A DNA stretch of 64,000 nucleotides, taken from Castellaniella sp049673105 (lineage in GTDB: Bacteria; Pseudomonadota; Gammaproteobacteria; Burkholderiales; Burkholderiaceae_B). The stretch's first letter is position 1; every line of letters begins with the position of its first letter. Shown here in pieces: positions 1 to 8,240 of the stretch. The stretch lies in assembly GCF_049673105.1 (NCBI RefSeq), contig NZ_JBATXG010000024.1, positions 1 to 64,000 of the forward strand, given 5' to 3'. The position numbers and the translations under genes are program-made. The notes under the pieces were generated by a model that did not search any database, was not told where the DNA came from, and was given only the letters and a program-made list of their open reading frames with translations.

Positions 1-272
1 ATGATCTGCACGTCGCCCAGCAGCAGGGCTTCCATTTCCTTGCCGTCGCCAAAGAGCTGCGAATTGGGGAACACCTGCACTTCGACCTTGCCCGGCAAGG
101 CGGCTTCGGCCAGTTCCTTGAACTTCAACGCGCCCTGGCCTTTCGGGGTCTTGTCGGCCACGACGTGGCTGAACTTCACGACGATGGGCTGATCAGCAGC
201 CATCGCCGATGCGGAAAACGCCAGTGCGACGCAAATACCCAGCGTCTTGAGGGCAGGGATACGAATTTTCAT
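1..272 (-). CDS. dctP: TRAP transporter solute-binding protein, DctP family (partial, cut by window edge)
   Basis: Only the first 90 codons are present; the gene continues past the left edge. The ATG at 272 is preceded by AAGGAG (281-286) eight bases upstream. Residues 1-26 form a signal peptide ending near SASAMAA, and the mature part begins DQPIVVKFSHVVADKTPKG, typical of DctP periplasmic receptors for C4-dicarboxylates and other organic acids. It also has the family's PNSQLFGDGKEMEALLLGDV stretch. It lies 58 bp downstream of a second, clearly similar DctP gene in the same direction, so the two are tandem paralogues, probably followed by the dctQ/dctM permease genes outside the window. Family is certain; the ligand is unknown. 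Confidence 0.9.
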   Translation of the reverse strand, partial: MKIRIPALKTLGICVALAFSASAMAADQPIVVKFSHVVADKTPKGQGALKFKELAEAALPGKVEVQVFPNSQLFGDGKEMEALLLGDVQI

Positions 273-330
273 GTCAAAGTCTCCTTTATGCATGGCATTG
301 ATCACCATTGATCGCCATATGAATGATTCA

Positions 331-1323
331 TCAGAAGTTGTTGATCGCCCGTCGAATATCGGCGATCAACTGCGCACCGATGTGGTCTTCCATTTCCACA
401 CTGACGGACGCCAGGGCGTTTCGCCATGCTTGACGTTCGGTCGGGGTCGGTACATGGATCTGGGTCTTGCCGGAATCGCGAATGGCCTGCAAGGCCTGAT
501 CGTTTTCTTCCTGCGCAATCGAGTTGGCGTAAGCCGTCGCCTGCCGCATCGCAGCTTCCAGCGCCTGGCGGACATCGGCAGGCAGTCCTTCCCAGAATTT
601 CCGGTTGACGATGACGGCATAGCCCAAATAGCCATGATTGGACACAGTCAAATGCGACTGCACATCCTGAAGATTTTGCGTATAGAAATTGGAGTGCGGG
701 TTTTCAGTACCATCCACCACACCGGCTTCCAGAGCGGCATACACCTCGCCAAAGCGCATCGCCATCGGCTGGGCGCCCAGCGCCCGCATCTGCGCGTCCA
801 GCACCCTGGATGGCTGGATCCGCATGCGCAAGCCCGATAGGTCCGAAGGCGCCAGCAAAGGACGGTTGGCGGAAAAAGATTTAAAGCCGTTGTCCCAGAA
901 AGCCAGGCCGATGACACCTTTTAGCCGCAGCCGCTGCAACATGCCCTCGCCTATCGGTCCATTCGTGATGCGATGCAATGCGGCTTCGTCGGGAAACAGA
1001 AACGGCAGATCGAACACTTCGAATTCGCGCGCGCCAAGCGGGCCGAATTTGGACAAAGAAGGCGCGATCATTTCCACCGCGCCCAATTGCAGGGCTTCCA
1101 GTTCCTCGCGGTCCCGGTAGAGCTGGCTGTTCGGATAGACCTGCACACGGACGCGTCCGTGCGTGGCCTTTTCAGCCAGTTGCTGAAACCGCGTGGCCGC
1201 TTTTCCTTTGGGCGTATCCGACGCCACCACATGACTGAACCGGATGACGATCGGTTCCTGCTGCGCATACGCGAGCGAGGAGCACGTGATCATGCAGGTG
1301 AACAGAATGGCAAACAGCTTCAT
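331..1323 (-). CDS. dctP: TRAP transporter solute-binding protein, DctP family
   Basis: A 330-residue periplasmic receptor for a TRAP uptake system. The start was placed at the ATG at 1323 because it opens a good signal peptide (MKLFAILFTCMITCSSLAYA); the frame stays open upstream to 1479 but that part does not look like DctP. The mature N-terminus QEPIVIRFSHVVASDTPKG and the PNSQLYRDREELEALQLG stretch match the neighbouring partial DctP. It also carries GLRMRIQPS and the GVVDGTENPHSNFYT ligand-pocket region typical of the family. It is transcribed divergently from a DctS/DctR-like two-component system across a 203 bp gap, which suggests those regulators control it. No strong ribosome-binding site is seen. 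Ligand, probably a dicarboxylate or other organic acid, is inferred from family. Confidence 0.9.
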   Translation of the reverse strand: MKLFAILFTCMITCSSLAYAQQEPIVIRFSHVVASDTPKGKAATRFQQLAEKATHGRVRVQVYPNSQLYRDREELEALQLGAVEMIAPSLSKFGPLGAREFEVFDLPFLFPDEAALHRITNGPIGEGMLQRLRLKGVIGLAFWDNGFKSFSANRPLLAPSDLSGLRMRIQPSRVLDAQMRALGAQPMAMRFGEVYAALEAGVVDGTENPHSNFYTQNLQDVQSHLTVSNHGYLGYAVIVNRKFWEGLPADVRQALEAAMRQATAYANSIAQEENDQALQAIRDSGKTQIHVPTPTERQAWRNALASVSVEMEDHIGAQLIADIRRAINNF

Positions 1324-1405
1324 GGCGGATGCGGTAGCGCGGGTCTTTCGCCGCAGGGTCGTGAAATGTGTCGCCATTTTCGGCAAGCAAGGGATCCGCT
1401 TCAAC

Positions 1406-1419
1406 TGTGGAAATCCACA
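1406..1419. promoter_or_regulatory. Dyad TGTGGA-AA-TCCACA between divergent dctP and sensor kinase
   Basis: A perfect 6+6 bp inverted repeat with a 2 bp spacer lies in the 203 bp region between the divergently transcribed dctP (start 1323) and histidine kinase (start 1527). This is a plausible position for a response-regulator or other operator. No convincing sigma-70 or sigma-54 promoter was identified nearby, so the role is speculative. Confidence 0.3.
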
Positions 1420-1526
1420 ATCGGACATCACCGCCTGCGCCGACGCACCGCCTGCCGCCCACGCTACACTATGGCGCAACCCCTCCCTGTACCCGCCCGC
1501 AGACTGCGGCTTGCATCCCCTTCGGC

Positions 1527-3539
1527 ATGAAGCCTTTTCCCTCCTACGCTTCGCTTGTCCATCGGCGCACTTGGCAGTGGCTGGTGCCGATTCTGTGCGC
1601 TTTGCTGTTTCTGACGACCGTGATCTGGCTGCCGCATCAGGCGCAGCAGATGGAATCCACGGAACGGCAGGAACAACTGATCGCCGACACCCTGTGGGTT
1701 GAGCAGACCATCCGCTTCCAGCTCGGACGCAACGAAGACGACATCCGCGCCCTGGCCGGCGAGATCGCCGCCGGTCACCTGACCGGCGAAAAGCTGCACA
1801 ACCGGATACGGTTTCTGATGCGCAACCACCCGGAACTGGTGAATATCACCTGGATCGATGCCAATGGCGCCGGCGTCGCGTCGAACCAGAAAGACAGTTT
1901 TTCCCTGAATCAGCTGTCCGCAGGACTCCGTCAGAAACTGGAGCGCGTGCGCGACACCAGCGCGCCGGAATACATTCAGCCCACCCCGCCGACCGATGCG
2001 CAGCATCCGGCGCTGATGGATTACCTCTTTCCCATCCAGCAGGATGGCACCCACGTCGGCTGGGTGATCGCCACCTATTCCCTGAATGGCGTCCTGGAAC
2101 AGATGGTGCCCTGGTGGTTCGCCCAGAAAAACGAAATCCGCCTGACCGACCGCCACGAAAACGCGCTGGGACAGCGCAGGGCCGGCGGCCCAGGGCGCGG
2201 TGTGTACACATATGCGCATGACTTGCACCTGCCCTACGCAGACATCACCTTGCGCACCGACAGCGTCAAAGGCGCCCCGAATCTGCTACCCAATCTGCTG
2301 GTGGTCGCTGTGGTCGCCCTGACCTTGGGTCTGTTCTGGAGCCTGGGCGCCCTATGGCGCGACGTCAACCGTCGCACGGCGGTCGAACGCGCCTTGCGCG
2401 AACAGATCGCCTTTCGCACCGCCATGGAAGACTCGCTCGTCACCGGCCTGCGCGTCTACGACCTGAGCGGCAAGATCACCTACGTCAATCCGGCCTTTTG
2501 CCGCATGGTCGGCATGTCTGCCCAGACGCTGATCGGGCTGTCGCCCCCCATGCCTTATTGGGCGCCGGAAGCCCTGGAGGAATACCAGGAACGGTTTGCG
2601 CAGCGCATGGCCGGGACCATCAGTTCCCACGGGTTTGAAACCATTTTTCTGCGCGACACTGGTGAACGCTTTCCCGTGCTGGTCTACGAATCCGCCCTGG
2701 TCGACGAAAGCGGGCGGCAAACCGGCTGGATGAGTTCGATTCTGGATATTTCCGACCGCAAGCGTTTCGAGGAATTGAATCGACGCCAGCAGGAAAAACT
2801 GCAAGCCAGCGCCAGAATGGTGACCATGGGGGAAATCGCCTCGACCTTGGCCCACGAACTGAACCAGCCCTTGGCTGCCATCACAAGCTATACCACCGGC
2901 GCGCTGAATCTGCTGAGCGATCCCGCCGCCCACCAGGACCAGGCCGGTATGGACCGGATCCGCAACGCGCTGGAAAAGGCCAATGCCCAGGCCCAGCGCG
3001 CCGGGCATGTGATCCGCAGCGTCCATTCGTTCGCCAAACGGCGCGAACCGCACCGGGAAACCGTCGCCCTGCCCGCGCTGATCGCGGACGTCGTCCAATT
3101 GGCCGAACTGCAAGCCAGCCAGCATTTCATCGCCATCAAAGCCGATATCCAGGCAGACACCCCGGCGGTGCTGGCCGACCCCATGATGCTGGAACAAGTG
3201 CTGCTCAACCTGACCCGCAATGCCATTGAAGCCATGCGGGATGTGGAACCCGAACGCCGCATTCTGCTCATCAAAGCCAGACCGGATTCCAACGCCCCCG
3301 GCAGTGTTACCATCAGCGTGGCTGATCGTGGCTGCGGCATCCCGCCCGATGCCCGAGAGCGGCTGTTCTCGCCGTTCTTTTCGACAAAATCCGATGGCAT
3401 GGGCATGGGCCTGAAGATCTGCCGTACCGTCATCGAATTTCACGGCGGCGTGCTGGGCTATGCGGACCACCCGGACGGAGGCACTATCTTCCGCTTCTCG
3501 CTGCCCGCATCCAGCACCCCCGAAAACATGAAAAAATAG
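1527..3539 (+). CDS. dctS: Two-component sensor histidine kinase, DctS/DctB-like, controlling C4-dicarboxylate/TRAP uptake
   Basis: A 670-residue membrane kinase. A first transmembrane helix (about 17-36) is followed by a periplasmic sensor region (about 40-250), a second helix (about 254-277) and a cytoplasmic PAS domain (about 295-415, VYDLSGKITYVNPAFCRMVG). The kinase core has an H-box AHELNQPLAAI with phospho-acceptor His443, an N-box NLTRNAIEAM (Asn565), a G1 box DRGCGIP, and a C-terminal SPFFSTKSDGMGMGLKICR stretch. The layout matches DctS of the DctS/DctR pair. The frame is open back to 1368, but the ATG at 1527 sits just before the first membrane helix. The response regulator gene follows within 50 bp, and the DctP genes are divergent. 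Inferred role: sensing an external organic acid and activating TRAP uptake. Confidence 0.85.
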   Translation: MKPFPSYASLVHRRTWQWLVPILCALLFLTTVIWLPHQAQQMESTERQEQLIADTLWVEQTIRFQLGRNEDDIRALAGEIAAGHLTGEKLHNRIRFLMRNHPELVNITWIDANGAGVASNQKDSFSLNQLSAGLRQKLERVRDTSAPEYIQPTPPTDAQHPALMDYLFPIQQDGTHVGWVIATYSLNGVLEQMVPWWFAQKNEIRLTDRHENALGQRRAGGPGRGVYTYAHDLHLPYADITLRTDSVKGAPNLLPNLLVVAVVALTLGLFWSLGALWRDVNRRTAVERALREQIAFRTAMEDSLVTGLRVYDLSGKITYVNPAFCRMVGMSAQTLIGLSPPMPYWAPEALEEYQERFAQRMAGTISSHGFETIFLRDTGERFPVLVYESALVDESGRQTGWMSSILDISDRKRFEELNRRQQEKLQASARMVTMGEIASTLAHELNQPLAAITSYTTGALNLLSDPAAHQDQAGMDRIRNALEKANAQAQRAGHVIRSVHSFAKRREPHRETVALPALIADVVQLAELQASQHFIAIKADIQADTPAVLADPMMLEQVLLNLTRNAIEAMRDVEPERRILLIKARPDSNAPGSVTISVADRGCGIPPDARERLFSPFFSTKSDGMGMGLKICRTVIEFHGGVLGYADHPDGGTIFRFSLPASSTPENMKK

Positions 3540-3586
3540 AACCGCCACGCCGCTGGCAGATGGCGGTCCAGGAGGGAGACAGCAAG

Positions 3587-4177
3587 GTGCTACACATCGT
3601 CGACGACGAAGAAGTCATACGGGATTCATTGATCTGGCTGGCGCAATCCCGCCATATCGACGCGACAGGCTATGACGGGGCCCAGGCCTTTCTCGACACG
3701 CTGGGAACGGATTACGCTTTCCGCCCCGAGGGCGACTGCCTGCTGCTGGACATGCGCATGCCCGATATCAACGGCGCGCTGCTGTTCGACACTCTGGCCT
3801 CGCGAGGCCTGACCCAGCGCATGCCGGTCATCTTCCTGACCGGCCACGGCGACGTGCCGATGGCGGTCGACAGCCTGAAGCGCGGCGCCTTCGATTTTTT
3901 TGAAAAGCCGTTCAATGACAACAAACTGATGGACCGCGTCCAGGAAGCCTTGCAGGCTTCTCTGGATGCCGGCGATCAGGCGCTGGTGCAGGCGCGTCTG
4001 GCATCGCTATCATCGCGCGAGCGCGAGGTCATGGACCTGATCCTGGAAGGCAAGATGAACAAGGTAATCGCCGACCTGATGGGCATCAGCATGCGCACGG
4101 TCGAGGTGCATCGGGCGCATATTCTCGCCAAAATGCACGTCCGCACCGCCGTCGAGCTGGCGCGCCTGCTGAAATAA
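3587..4177 (+). CDS. dctR: Response regulator, FixJ/DctR type (receiver plus LuxR HTH)
   Basis: A receiver domain (LHIVDDEE at the N-terminus, phospho-acceptor Asp55 in LLLDMRMPD, Thr85, Lys107 in EKPF) is followed by a LuxR/FixJ helix-turn-helix (about 140-196, SLSSREREVMDLILEGKMNK and MGISMRTVEVHRAHILAKM). It is the partner of the kinase just upstream. I prefer the GTG at 3587: the purine-rich GGAGGGAG at 3571-3578 ends 8 bases before it, and the protein then starts directly at the receiver domain. The in-frame ATG at 3560 would add nine residues and has no ribosome-binding site. Probable target is the divergent dctP operon. Confidence 0.85.
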   Translation: MLHIVDDEEVIRDSLIWLAQSRHIDATGYDGAQAFLDTLGTDYAFRPEGDCLLLDMRMPDINGALLFDTLASRGLTQRMPVIFLTGHGDVPMAVDSLKRGAFDFFEKPFNDNKLMDRVQEALQASLDAGDQALVQARLASLSSREREVMDLILEGKMNKVIADLMGISMRTVEVHRAHILAKMHVRTAVELARLLK

Positions 4178-4212
4178 GGCCCACCTAGAATGTTCTATAG
4201 GCGGGCATCCGC

Positions 4213-4563
4213 CTAGCGGCTGGCCCCATCGTAGGGGATCAGTTCCAATGCATCCAGATCCGCCTGTGGAACGCAGCGCAGATTGATCGCGCGCGAGGGC
4301 GTGCCATCGGGTAGCGCCCCCAACGCAAACGCCTGAGTGCCGCACACGGTACAGAATTGATGCTCGATCTGGTGCGTGTTGAACCGATAGGTGCGCAAGA
4401 CGTCCTGGCCCTGCGTCAGGCTGAATTTCTGCACGGGGAAAAAGGCAAGCAGAAAGCCTTTGGCGCGGCAATGAGAACAATTACAACTAATCGCCTGCAC
4501 CGGCAACGGGGCGTCGACGGAAAATCTTACTGAACCGCAATGGCATTGGCCTTGGAAAGACAT
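4213..4563 (-). CDS. GFA-family zinc protein (glutathione-dependent formaldehyde-activating enzyme/CENP-V fold)
   Basis: A 116-residue small cytoplasmic protein. The Cys pattern of the GFA family is complete: CHCG at 7-10, CNCSHC at 27-32 and CTVCG at 71-75, giving seven cysteines for the structural and catalytic zinc sites. Members of this family are usually annotated as glutathione-dependent formaldehyde-activating or S-(hydroxymethyl)glutathione-related proteins, but most have no proven substrate. It lies convergent to the response regulator gene and divergent from yceI. Family confident, reaction unproven. Confidence 0.85.
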   Translation of the reverse strand: MSFQGQCHCGSVRFSVDAPLPVQAISCNCSHCRAKGFLLAFFPVQKFSLTQGQDVLRTYRFNTHQIEHQFCTVCGTQAFALGALPDGTPSRAINLRCVPQADLDALELIPYDGASR

Positions 4564-4803
4564 GGGATCTCCTGGGAAGAATATTCATCTCTGGTTCAGC
4601 TAGGAATAATAATATTTTTTTATTCAAAATGCAGTTATTTTTATTCATATGAACAGCATCTTTTGTTAAATAACATTATTTGACGTAAATCAGACGAACC
4701 CCAGGATCCCCATTACCAGGCATTTGCGAATCCCATAGACTGGCAGATATCAGCTTGCTTCCAGACCCGCGAGCTGCACAGACTTTCCATTACAAGGATT
4801 CTC
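4564..4803. other. AT-rich intergenic region upstream of yceI
   Basis: A 240 bp gap between divergent genes, with markedly lower GC content than the rest of the window (runs such as AATAATAATATTTTTTTATTC around 4605-4625). It must contain the promoters for yceI and the GFA gene. No single promoter stands out and no ORF is present. Confidence 0.5.
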
Positions 4804-5376
4804 ATGTCGAAACTGCTAGCCGTCACCCTGTTGGGCTTGTCCGCCTACGCAATCCCCGTACACGCACAGAGCGCTACCTACGAAGTCGAACCTGATCACA
4901 GCTTCGTCACTTTTGAGGTCGTCCATAACGGAACATCCACCACCCGCGGTCGCTTCGACACCATCACAGGCACCGTGGCATTCGACCCGGTCGCCAAAAA
5001 AGGCCAGGCCGCCATTCAGATCGACCCGGCTTCCATCAATACCGGATCGAAGGGCTTTGACGAGCACCTGCGCAATCAGGACTTCTTCAACGTCGCCGCC
5101 TTTCCGGAAGTCACCTTTCAGAGCAGCGCATTTGCCTTTGAAGGGGACAAAGTCAGCAGCGTATCCGGCACTTTGACACTGCTCGGAGTGCAAAAACCAG
5201 TCGTCCTGACGGCCAATCACTTCAATTGCTACACGAACAAACGCATCCAGAAAGACGTCTGCGGCGGGGATTTCGAAGCCACGATCAAGCGCAGCGAATG
5301 GGGTATGAATTTCGGTCTGCCCGGCATTCCCGATACGGTGCGGATGGTGGTTCAGATCGAGGCGATCAAGCAGTAA
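4804..5376 (+). CDS. yceI: YceI-family periplasmic lipid-binding protein
   Basis: A 190-residue secreted protein. Residues 1-21 (MSKLLAVTLLGLSAYAIPVHA) form a signal peptide. The mature part shows the YceI lipocalin-like fold markers: YEVEPDHSFVTFEVVHNG, GRFDTITGTVAFDP, FFNVAAFPEVTFQSS, TLTLLGVQKPVVL and the C-terminal KRSEWGMNFGLPGIPDTVRM. Family members bind isoprenoid chains such as polyisoprenoids in the periplasm; the ligand here is unknown. The gene stands alone behind a 240 bp AT-rich region and ends 18 bp before a strong hairpin. Confidence 0.9.
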   Translation: MSKLLAVTLLGLSAYAIPVHAQSATYEVEPDHSFVTFEVVHNGTSTTRGRFDTITGTVAFDPVAKKGQAAIQIDPASINTGSKGFDEHLRNQDFFNVAAFPEVTFQSSAFAFEGDKVSSVSGTLTLLGVQKPVVLTANHFNCYTNKRIQKDVCGGDFEATIKRSEWGMNFGLPGIPDTVRMVVQIEAIKQ

Positions 5377-5394
5377 ATAGCTGTAAATTGACAA

Positions 5395-5422
5395 GGCGCC
5401 GGTGCCTTCACGCACCGGCGCC
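5395..5422. terminator. Hairpin between convergent yceI and aspA
   Basis: A perfect 10 bp stem (GGCGCCGGTG / CACCGGCGCC) with an 8-base loop starts 18 bp after the yceI stop. There is no clear T-run on the + strand. On the - strand it is the more distal of two hairpins downstream of aspA. Confidence 0.55.
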
Positions 5423-5437
5423 AAAAATGACAGTCAA

Positions 5438-5465
5438 GGGATGCGGAACACGAGCTCCGCATCCC
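5438..5465. terminator. Second hairpin between convergent yceI and aspA
   Basis: A 10 bp perfect stem (GGGATGCGGA / TCCGCATCCC) with an 8-base loop lies 13 bp past the aspA stop codon. Read on the - strand it is followed shortly by a CATTTTTGG segment. Together with the hairpin at 5395-5422 it probably insulates the two convergent genes. Confidence 0.5.
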
Positions 5466-5478
5466 ATTTCGCTTAAGC

Positions 5479-6897
5479 TCAGCGCTGAGCGACTTCGGGA
5501 TATTCACGCGGCTGCAGCAGTTCGGCGGGCTGCAGCAGATCGTCGAGTTCCTCGGCGCTAAGCAATTGACGGGCCAGCACCACGTCACGGACATTCAGCC
5601 CTTTCTGAAAGGCTTCGGCGGCCACCGCCGTCGCCATCTTGTAGCCAATGACCGGATTCAGCGCCGTCACCAAAGAAATCGAACACTCGAGATTTCGGCC
5701 CAGCAGCTCGCGATTGGCCGTCATGCCATCCACACAATTTTCCGCCAGCGTGATGCAGCCATTGCCCAGGTGCTTGAAGCTGCGCAGCAAAGCACAGGCG
5801 ATCACCGGCTCGAAGGCATTGAGCTGCAGCTGACCGGCCTCGGCGGCAAAGGTGACGGTGGCATCGGTGCCAAAGACTTCGAAAGCGATCTGGCTGACGA
5901 CTTCGGGGATGACCGGATTCACCTTGCCCGGCATGATGGATGAACCCGCCTGCACGGCCGGCAGATTGATTTCGCCCAGACCGGCGCGCGGGCCGCTGGA
6001 CAGCAAACGCAAGTCGTTGCAGATTTTGGAAAGCCGCACGGCAATCTGCTTCAGCATCCCGGACACCTGCACGAAATCGCCACAGTCCTGAGTGGCGCAA
6101 ATCAGGTCGTCTGCCAGGGTGACCGGCACCCCGCTGATCCGTGCCAGATGCGCACTGGCCAAGCGGGCATATTCCGGATGCGTCGTGATACCGGTGCCAA
6201 TCGCGGTGCCGCCCAAGTTGATCTGTTGCATCAGCACAGCCGATCCGCTCAAGCGGGCCTGGTCGCCTTGCAGCATGGTGACAAAAGTGCCTAATTCCTG
6301 ACCCAGCGTCATCGGCACGGCGTCTTGCAATTGCGTGCGACCGATCTTCAGCACATCGGCGAATTCTGTTGCTTTGCGGGCGAAGGAATCGCACAGCACC
6401 TGCATCGACCCCTGCAGACGCCCGATCGCGAACCAGAGCGCCAGACGGATCGCCGTGGGATACACGTCATTGGTGCTTTGCGCCATATTGACGTCTTCAT
6501 TCGGGTGCAGATACTGAAATTCGCCACGCTGATGGCCCAGAATTTCCAGCGCCCGATTGCAGATGACTTCGTTGGCGTTCATGTTGGTGGACGTACCCGC
6601 CCCGCCCTGCAGCACGTCGACCACAAAATGATCGTGCCACTGCCCGGCCCGGATTTCCTCGCAGGCCTGCACGATAGCATCGCGTTTTTCCAGCGATAAC
6701 AAGCCCAGATCGGCATTGGCCTGAGCGGCTGCGCTTTTGATGCTGGCCAGCGCAATCACCAGATCGGGCAGACTGGAAATAGGAGTCCCGGTAATCTGGA
6801 AATTTTTTCGAGCCCGCTCGGTGTGAACCCCGTAAAGAACGTCCTGAGGTACTGCGAGATCTCCGATGAGATCGTGCTCGATTCGCGATGCTGCCAT
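5479..6897 (-). CDS. aspA: Aspartate ammonia-lyase
   Basis: A 472-residue cytoplasmic enzyme of the fumarase/aspartase superfamily, interconverting L-aspartate with fumarate and ammonia. The signature GSSIMPGKVNP is at 318-328, with GTSTNMNANE at 101-110 and QSTNDVYPT at 140-148. The start is the ATG at 6897, with GGAAG in the ribosome-binding position; the frame runs open to 7458, but the added residues do not resemble the family, which begins with RIEHDLIGDLAVP. Aspartase rather than class II fumarase is favoured by the N-terminal RIEHDLIGDL and the FQITG segment. The fumarate product fits a neighbourhood that takes up C4-dicarboxylates. Monocistronic, with terminator-like hairpins downstream. 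Confidence 0.92.
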   Translation of the reverse strand: MAASRIEHDLIGDLAVPQDVLYGVHTERARKNFQITGTPISSLPDLVIALASIKSAAAQANADLGLLSLEKRDAIVQACEEIRAGQWHDHFVVDVLQGGAGTSTNMNANEVICNRALEILGHQRGEFQYLHPNEDVNMAQSTNDVYPTAIRLALWFAIGRLQGSMQVLCDSFARKATEFADVLKIGRTQLQDAVPMTLGQELGTFVTMLQGDQARLSGSAVLMQQINLGGTAIGTGITTHPEYARLASAHLARISGVPVTLADDLICATQDCGDFVQVSGMLKQIAVRLSKICNDLRLLSSGPRAGLGEINLPAVQAGSSIMPGKVNPVIPEVVSQIAFEVFGTDATVTFAAEAGQLQLNAFEPVIACALLRSFKHLGNGCITLAENCVDGMTANRELLGRNLECSISLVTALNPVIGYKMATAVAAEAFQKGLNVRDVVLARQLLSAEELDDLLQPAELLQPREYPEVAQR

Positions 6898-7294
6898 GCT
6901 TCTTCCAAGTAAGAGAATGTGGGAATAACGGTGTATGCCTGTCGCCAGGCAAGCCTTCGAGTGTAACGATAGTTGCCAGGCAATGAAAACCTGAATCGTT
7001 GCTTTTTCGACAACGCAGGCGGTACCACATAGGCGTGACTTACCCACACCCACAGTGGATAACCCTCTGGAAAACCCTATGACAGATCTGTGACAGCCTG
7101 AATTGACGCGGGTCTGCAGTGGACGGAGCAAGAAACGATCAACGCCCGGCACTACCCCGCCGCCGCACACTTCATTGCCTTCCGGCATGGCATCAGATCC
7201 CGGTTGCTCTGGCACGCGAAGCCAGGAACCCGGCCTGTTTCGCACAGCGTTCGCAGCACGGCCATTCGACGTACTGGATACCGGATGAGCAAGG
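6898..7294. other. Gene-poor stretch upstream of aspA
   Basis: Almost 400 bp with no supportable gene. It includes the upstream region of aspA. The short frames seen here on both strands have no recognisable domain or ribosome-binding site. It adjoins the decayed cytochrome c fragment and is probably part of the same eroded pocket. Confidence 0.5.
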
Positions 7295-7540
7295 TCATTG
7301 GGCGAGTGAGGGTTGCGCGGGAAGCGATCGCAGCTAAGCGATGAGGGCTTGCATATCCGTACTATTGATGTTTCGGCACCAATCGAAAGCCATGACCTGC
7401 ACCAGCGCCCGACCCTCCTTATCCACCTCGTAGCGGATGGCACGTTCGATCTGAGCATCGCTCCAATGCAGCAAGCCGCCGGGATCGGGGGTCGGGCCCT
7501 CTTTCGCGGCCCTGATCAAACCCGGCGACAATAGATACAA
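7295..7540 (-). pseudogene. C-terminal remnant of a class I c-type cytochrome gene, interrupted by an in-frame TAG
   Basis: Read on the - strand, the frame encodes GPTPDPGGLLHWSDAQIERA then IRYEVDKEGRALVQVMAFDW, then TDMQALIA, a TAG stop at 7334-7336, and then LRSLPAQPSLAQ to a TGA at 7295. This is the C-terminal pattern of cytochrome c domains of dehydrogenase or oxidase electron-transfer subunits: TPDP, a WSD-Q-RAIR-GV block, GR-L---M-F-W-R, then DMQALIAYLRSLP. The TAG replaces the usual Tyr of ALIAYLRSLP, consistent with a TAC to TAG change. No N-terminal half with CxxCH was found upstream in any frame. A broken gene fragment, not a functional cytochrome. Confidence 0.7.
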
Positions 7541-7771
7541 AGTAAAGCTGGCTATCCGCTCCTACGTGCCCCAGACTGAATGAAACGAGGCAGAAGTCAT
7601 TCAAAAGGCCGATCCCAGACTCAACGGGTTGCGCCACCGCCTCCGTCAAAATCGCATGTTCAGTACATGCGGCCCCTTGCACACTGATTTCGTCGAAATC
7701 GGAACGTTTCGCGATGGGCAATCCTGGCTCAGATGCACACAACAAACCCGGCCAGGCTACTTGGAGCCCTC

Positions 7772-7951
7772 ATGATCCTTTACCTCTCGCCCGATGGCCT
7801 TTTCGCACCGAAACTGCAGGCAGCAGACATGGATTGCCCGCCTTCGCCACCCTCGCCGTTCGACGAGATCGAGCGCAACAGGCGGCGCATTAAGCACCGC
7901 GCCCATTTTCTCAAGCTGATGAAAGAAAAATTTCCTGGATTGCCATACTAA
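7772..7951 (+). CDS. Small hypothetical protein (59 aa)
   Basis: The ATG at 7772 has TTGGAG five bases upstream. The product has a weakly hydrophobic start (MILYLSPDGLFAPKLQAADM), a CPPSPPSP segment and a basic, probably helical C-terminus (RNRRRIKHRAHFLKLMKEKF). No family is recognised. The setting is a decaying, gene-poor pocket beside tRNA-Pro. It could be a real accessory small gene or chance; the ribosome-binding site and basic helix are the only support. Confidence 0.35.
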   Translation: MILYLSPDGLFAPKLQAADMDCPPSPPSPFDEIERNRRRIKHRAHFLKLMKEKFPGLPY

Positions 7952-8052
7952 ACCTGCAATCCGGCCACGCAGCGGTACTGCTCAACTTCTAACCCAACAA
8001 CCCTGTCATCGACCAATTTTGGGCAATGGCAACCGAAATCTCGGAGCACACC

Positions 8053-8187
8053 ATGGAACAAATCAGACCCCTCAATACCCCTTCCGTCAACCAGAAGAAG
8101 GATGAATTGCAACCGAAGTCCAACCCCAAGGGCGGACCTCAGGAACCCACTGGGCATGAGCCCAGGGATCAAGCGCCGAAAAAGTAA
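8053..8187 (+). CDS. Small hydrophilic hypothetical protein (44 aa)
   Basis: A short ORF too small for most gene callers. The ATG at 8053 follows GGAG (8043-8046) by 6 bases. The product is rich in Pro, Lys, Gln and Asn with no hydrophobic core (MEQIRPLNTPSVNQKKDELQ and on to APKK), so it would be disordered. A 6 bp hairpin (GTAGCC/GGCTAC) lies directly after the stop. No family recognised; it may be an accessory-island small protein or non-coding. Confidence 0.35.
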   Translation: MEQIRPLNTPSVNQKKDELQPKSNPKGGPQEPTGHEPRDQAPKK

Positions 8188-8240
8188 CGGTAGCCAAAAG
8201 GCTACTGAAGGAAGGCTCGGCAACCCTTCCCTCATCTGCG

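Noticed and set aside
7419..7745. A 108-codon - strand ORF overlapping the cytochrome remnant
   Set aside because: Overlaps the recognisable cytochrome c frame and has no motif or ribosome-binding site.
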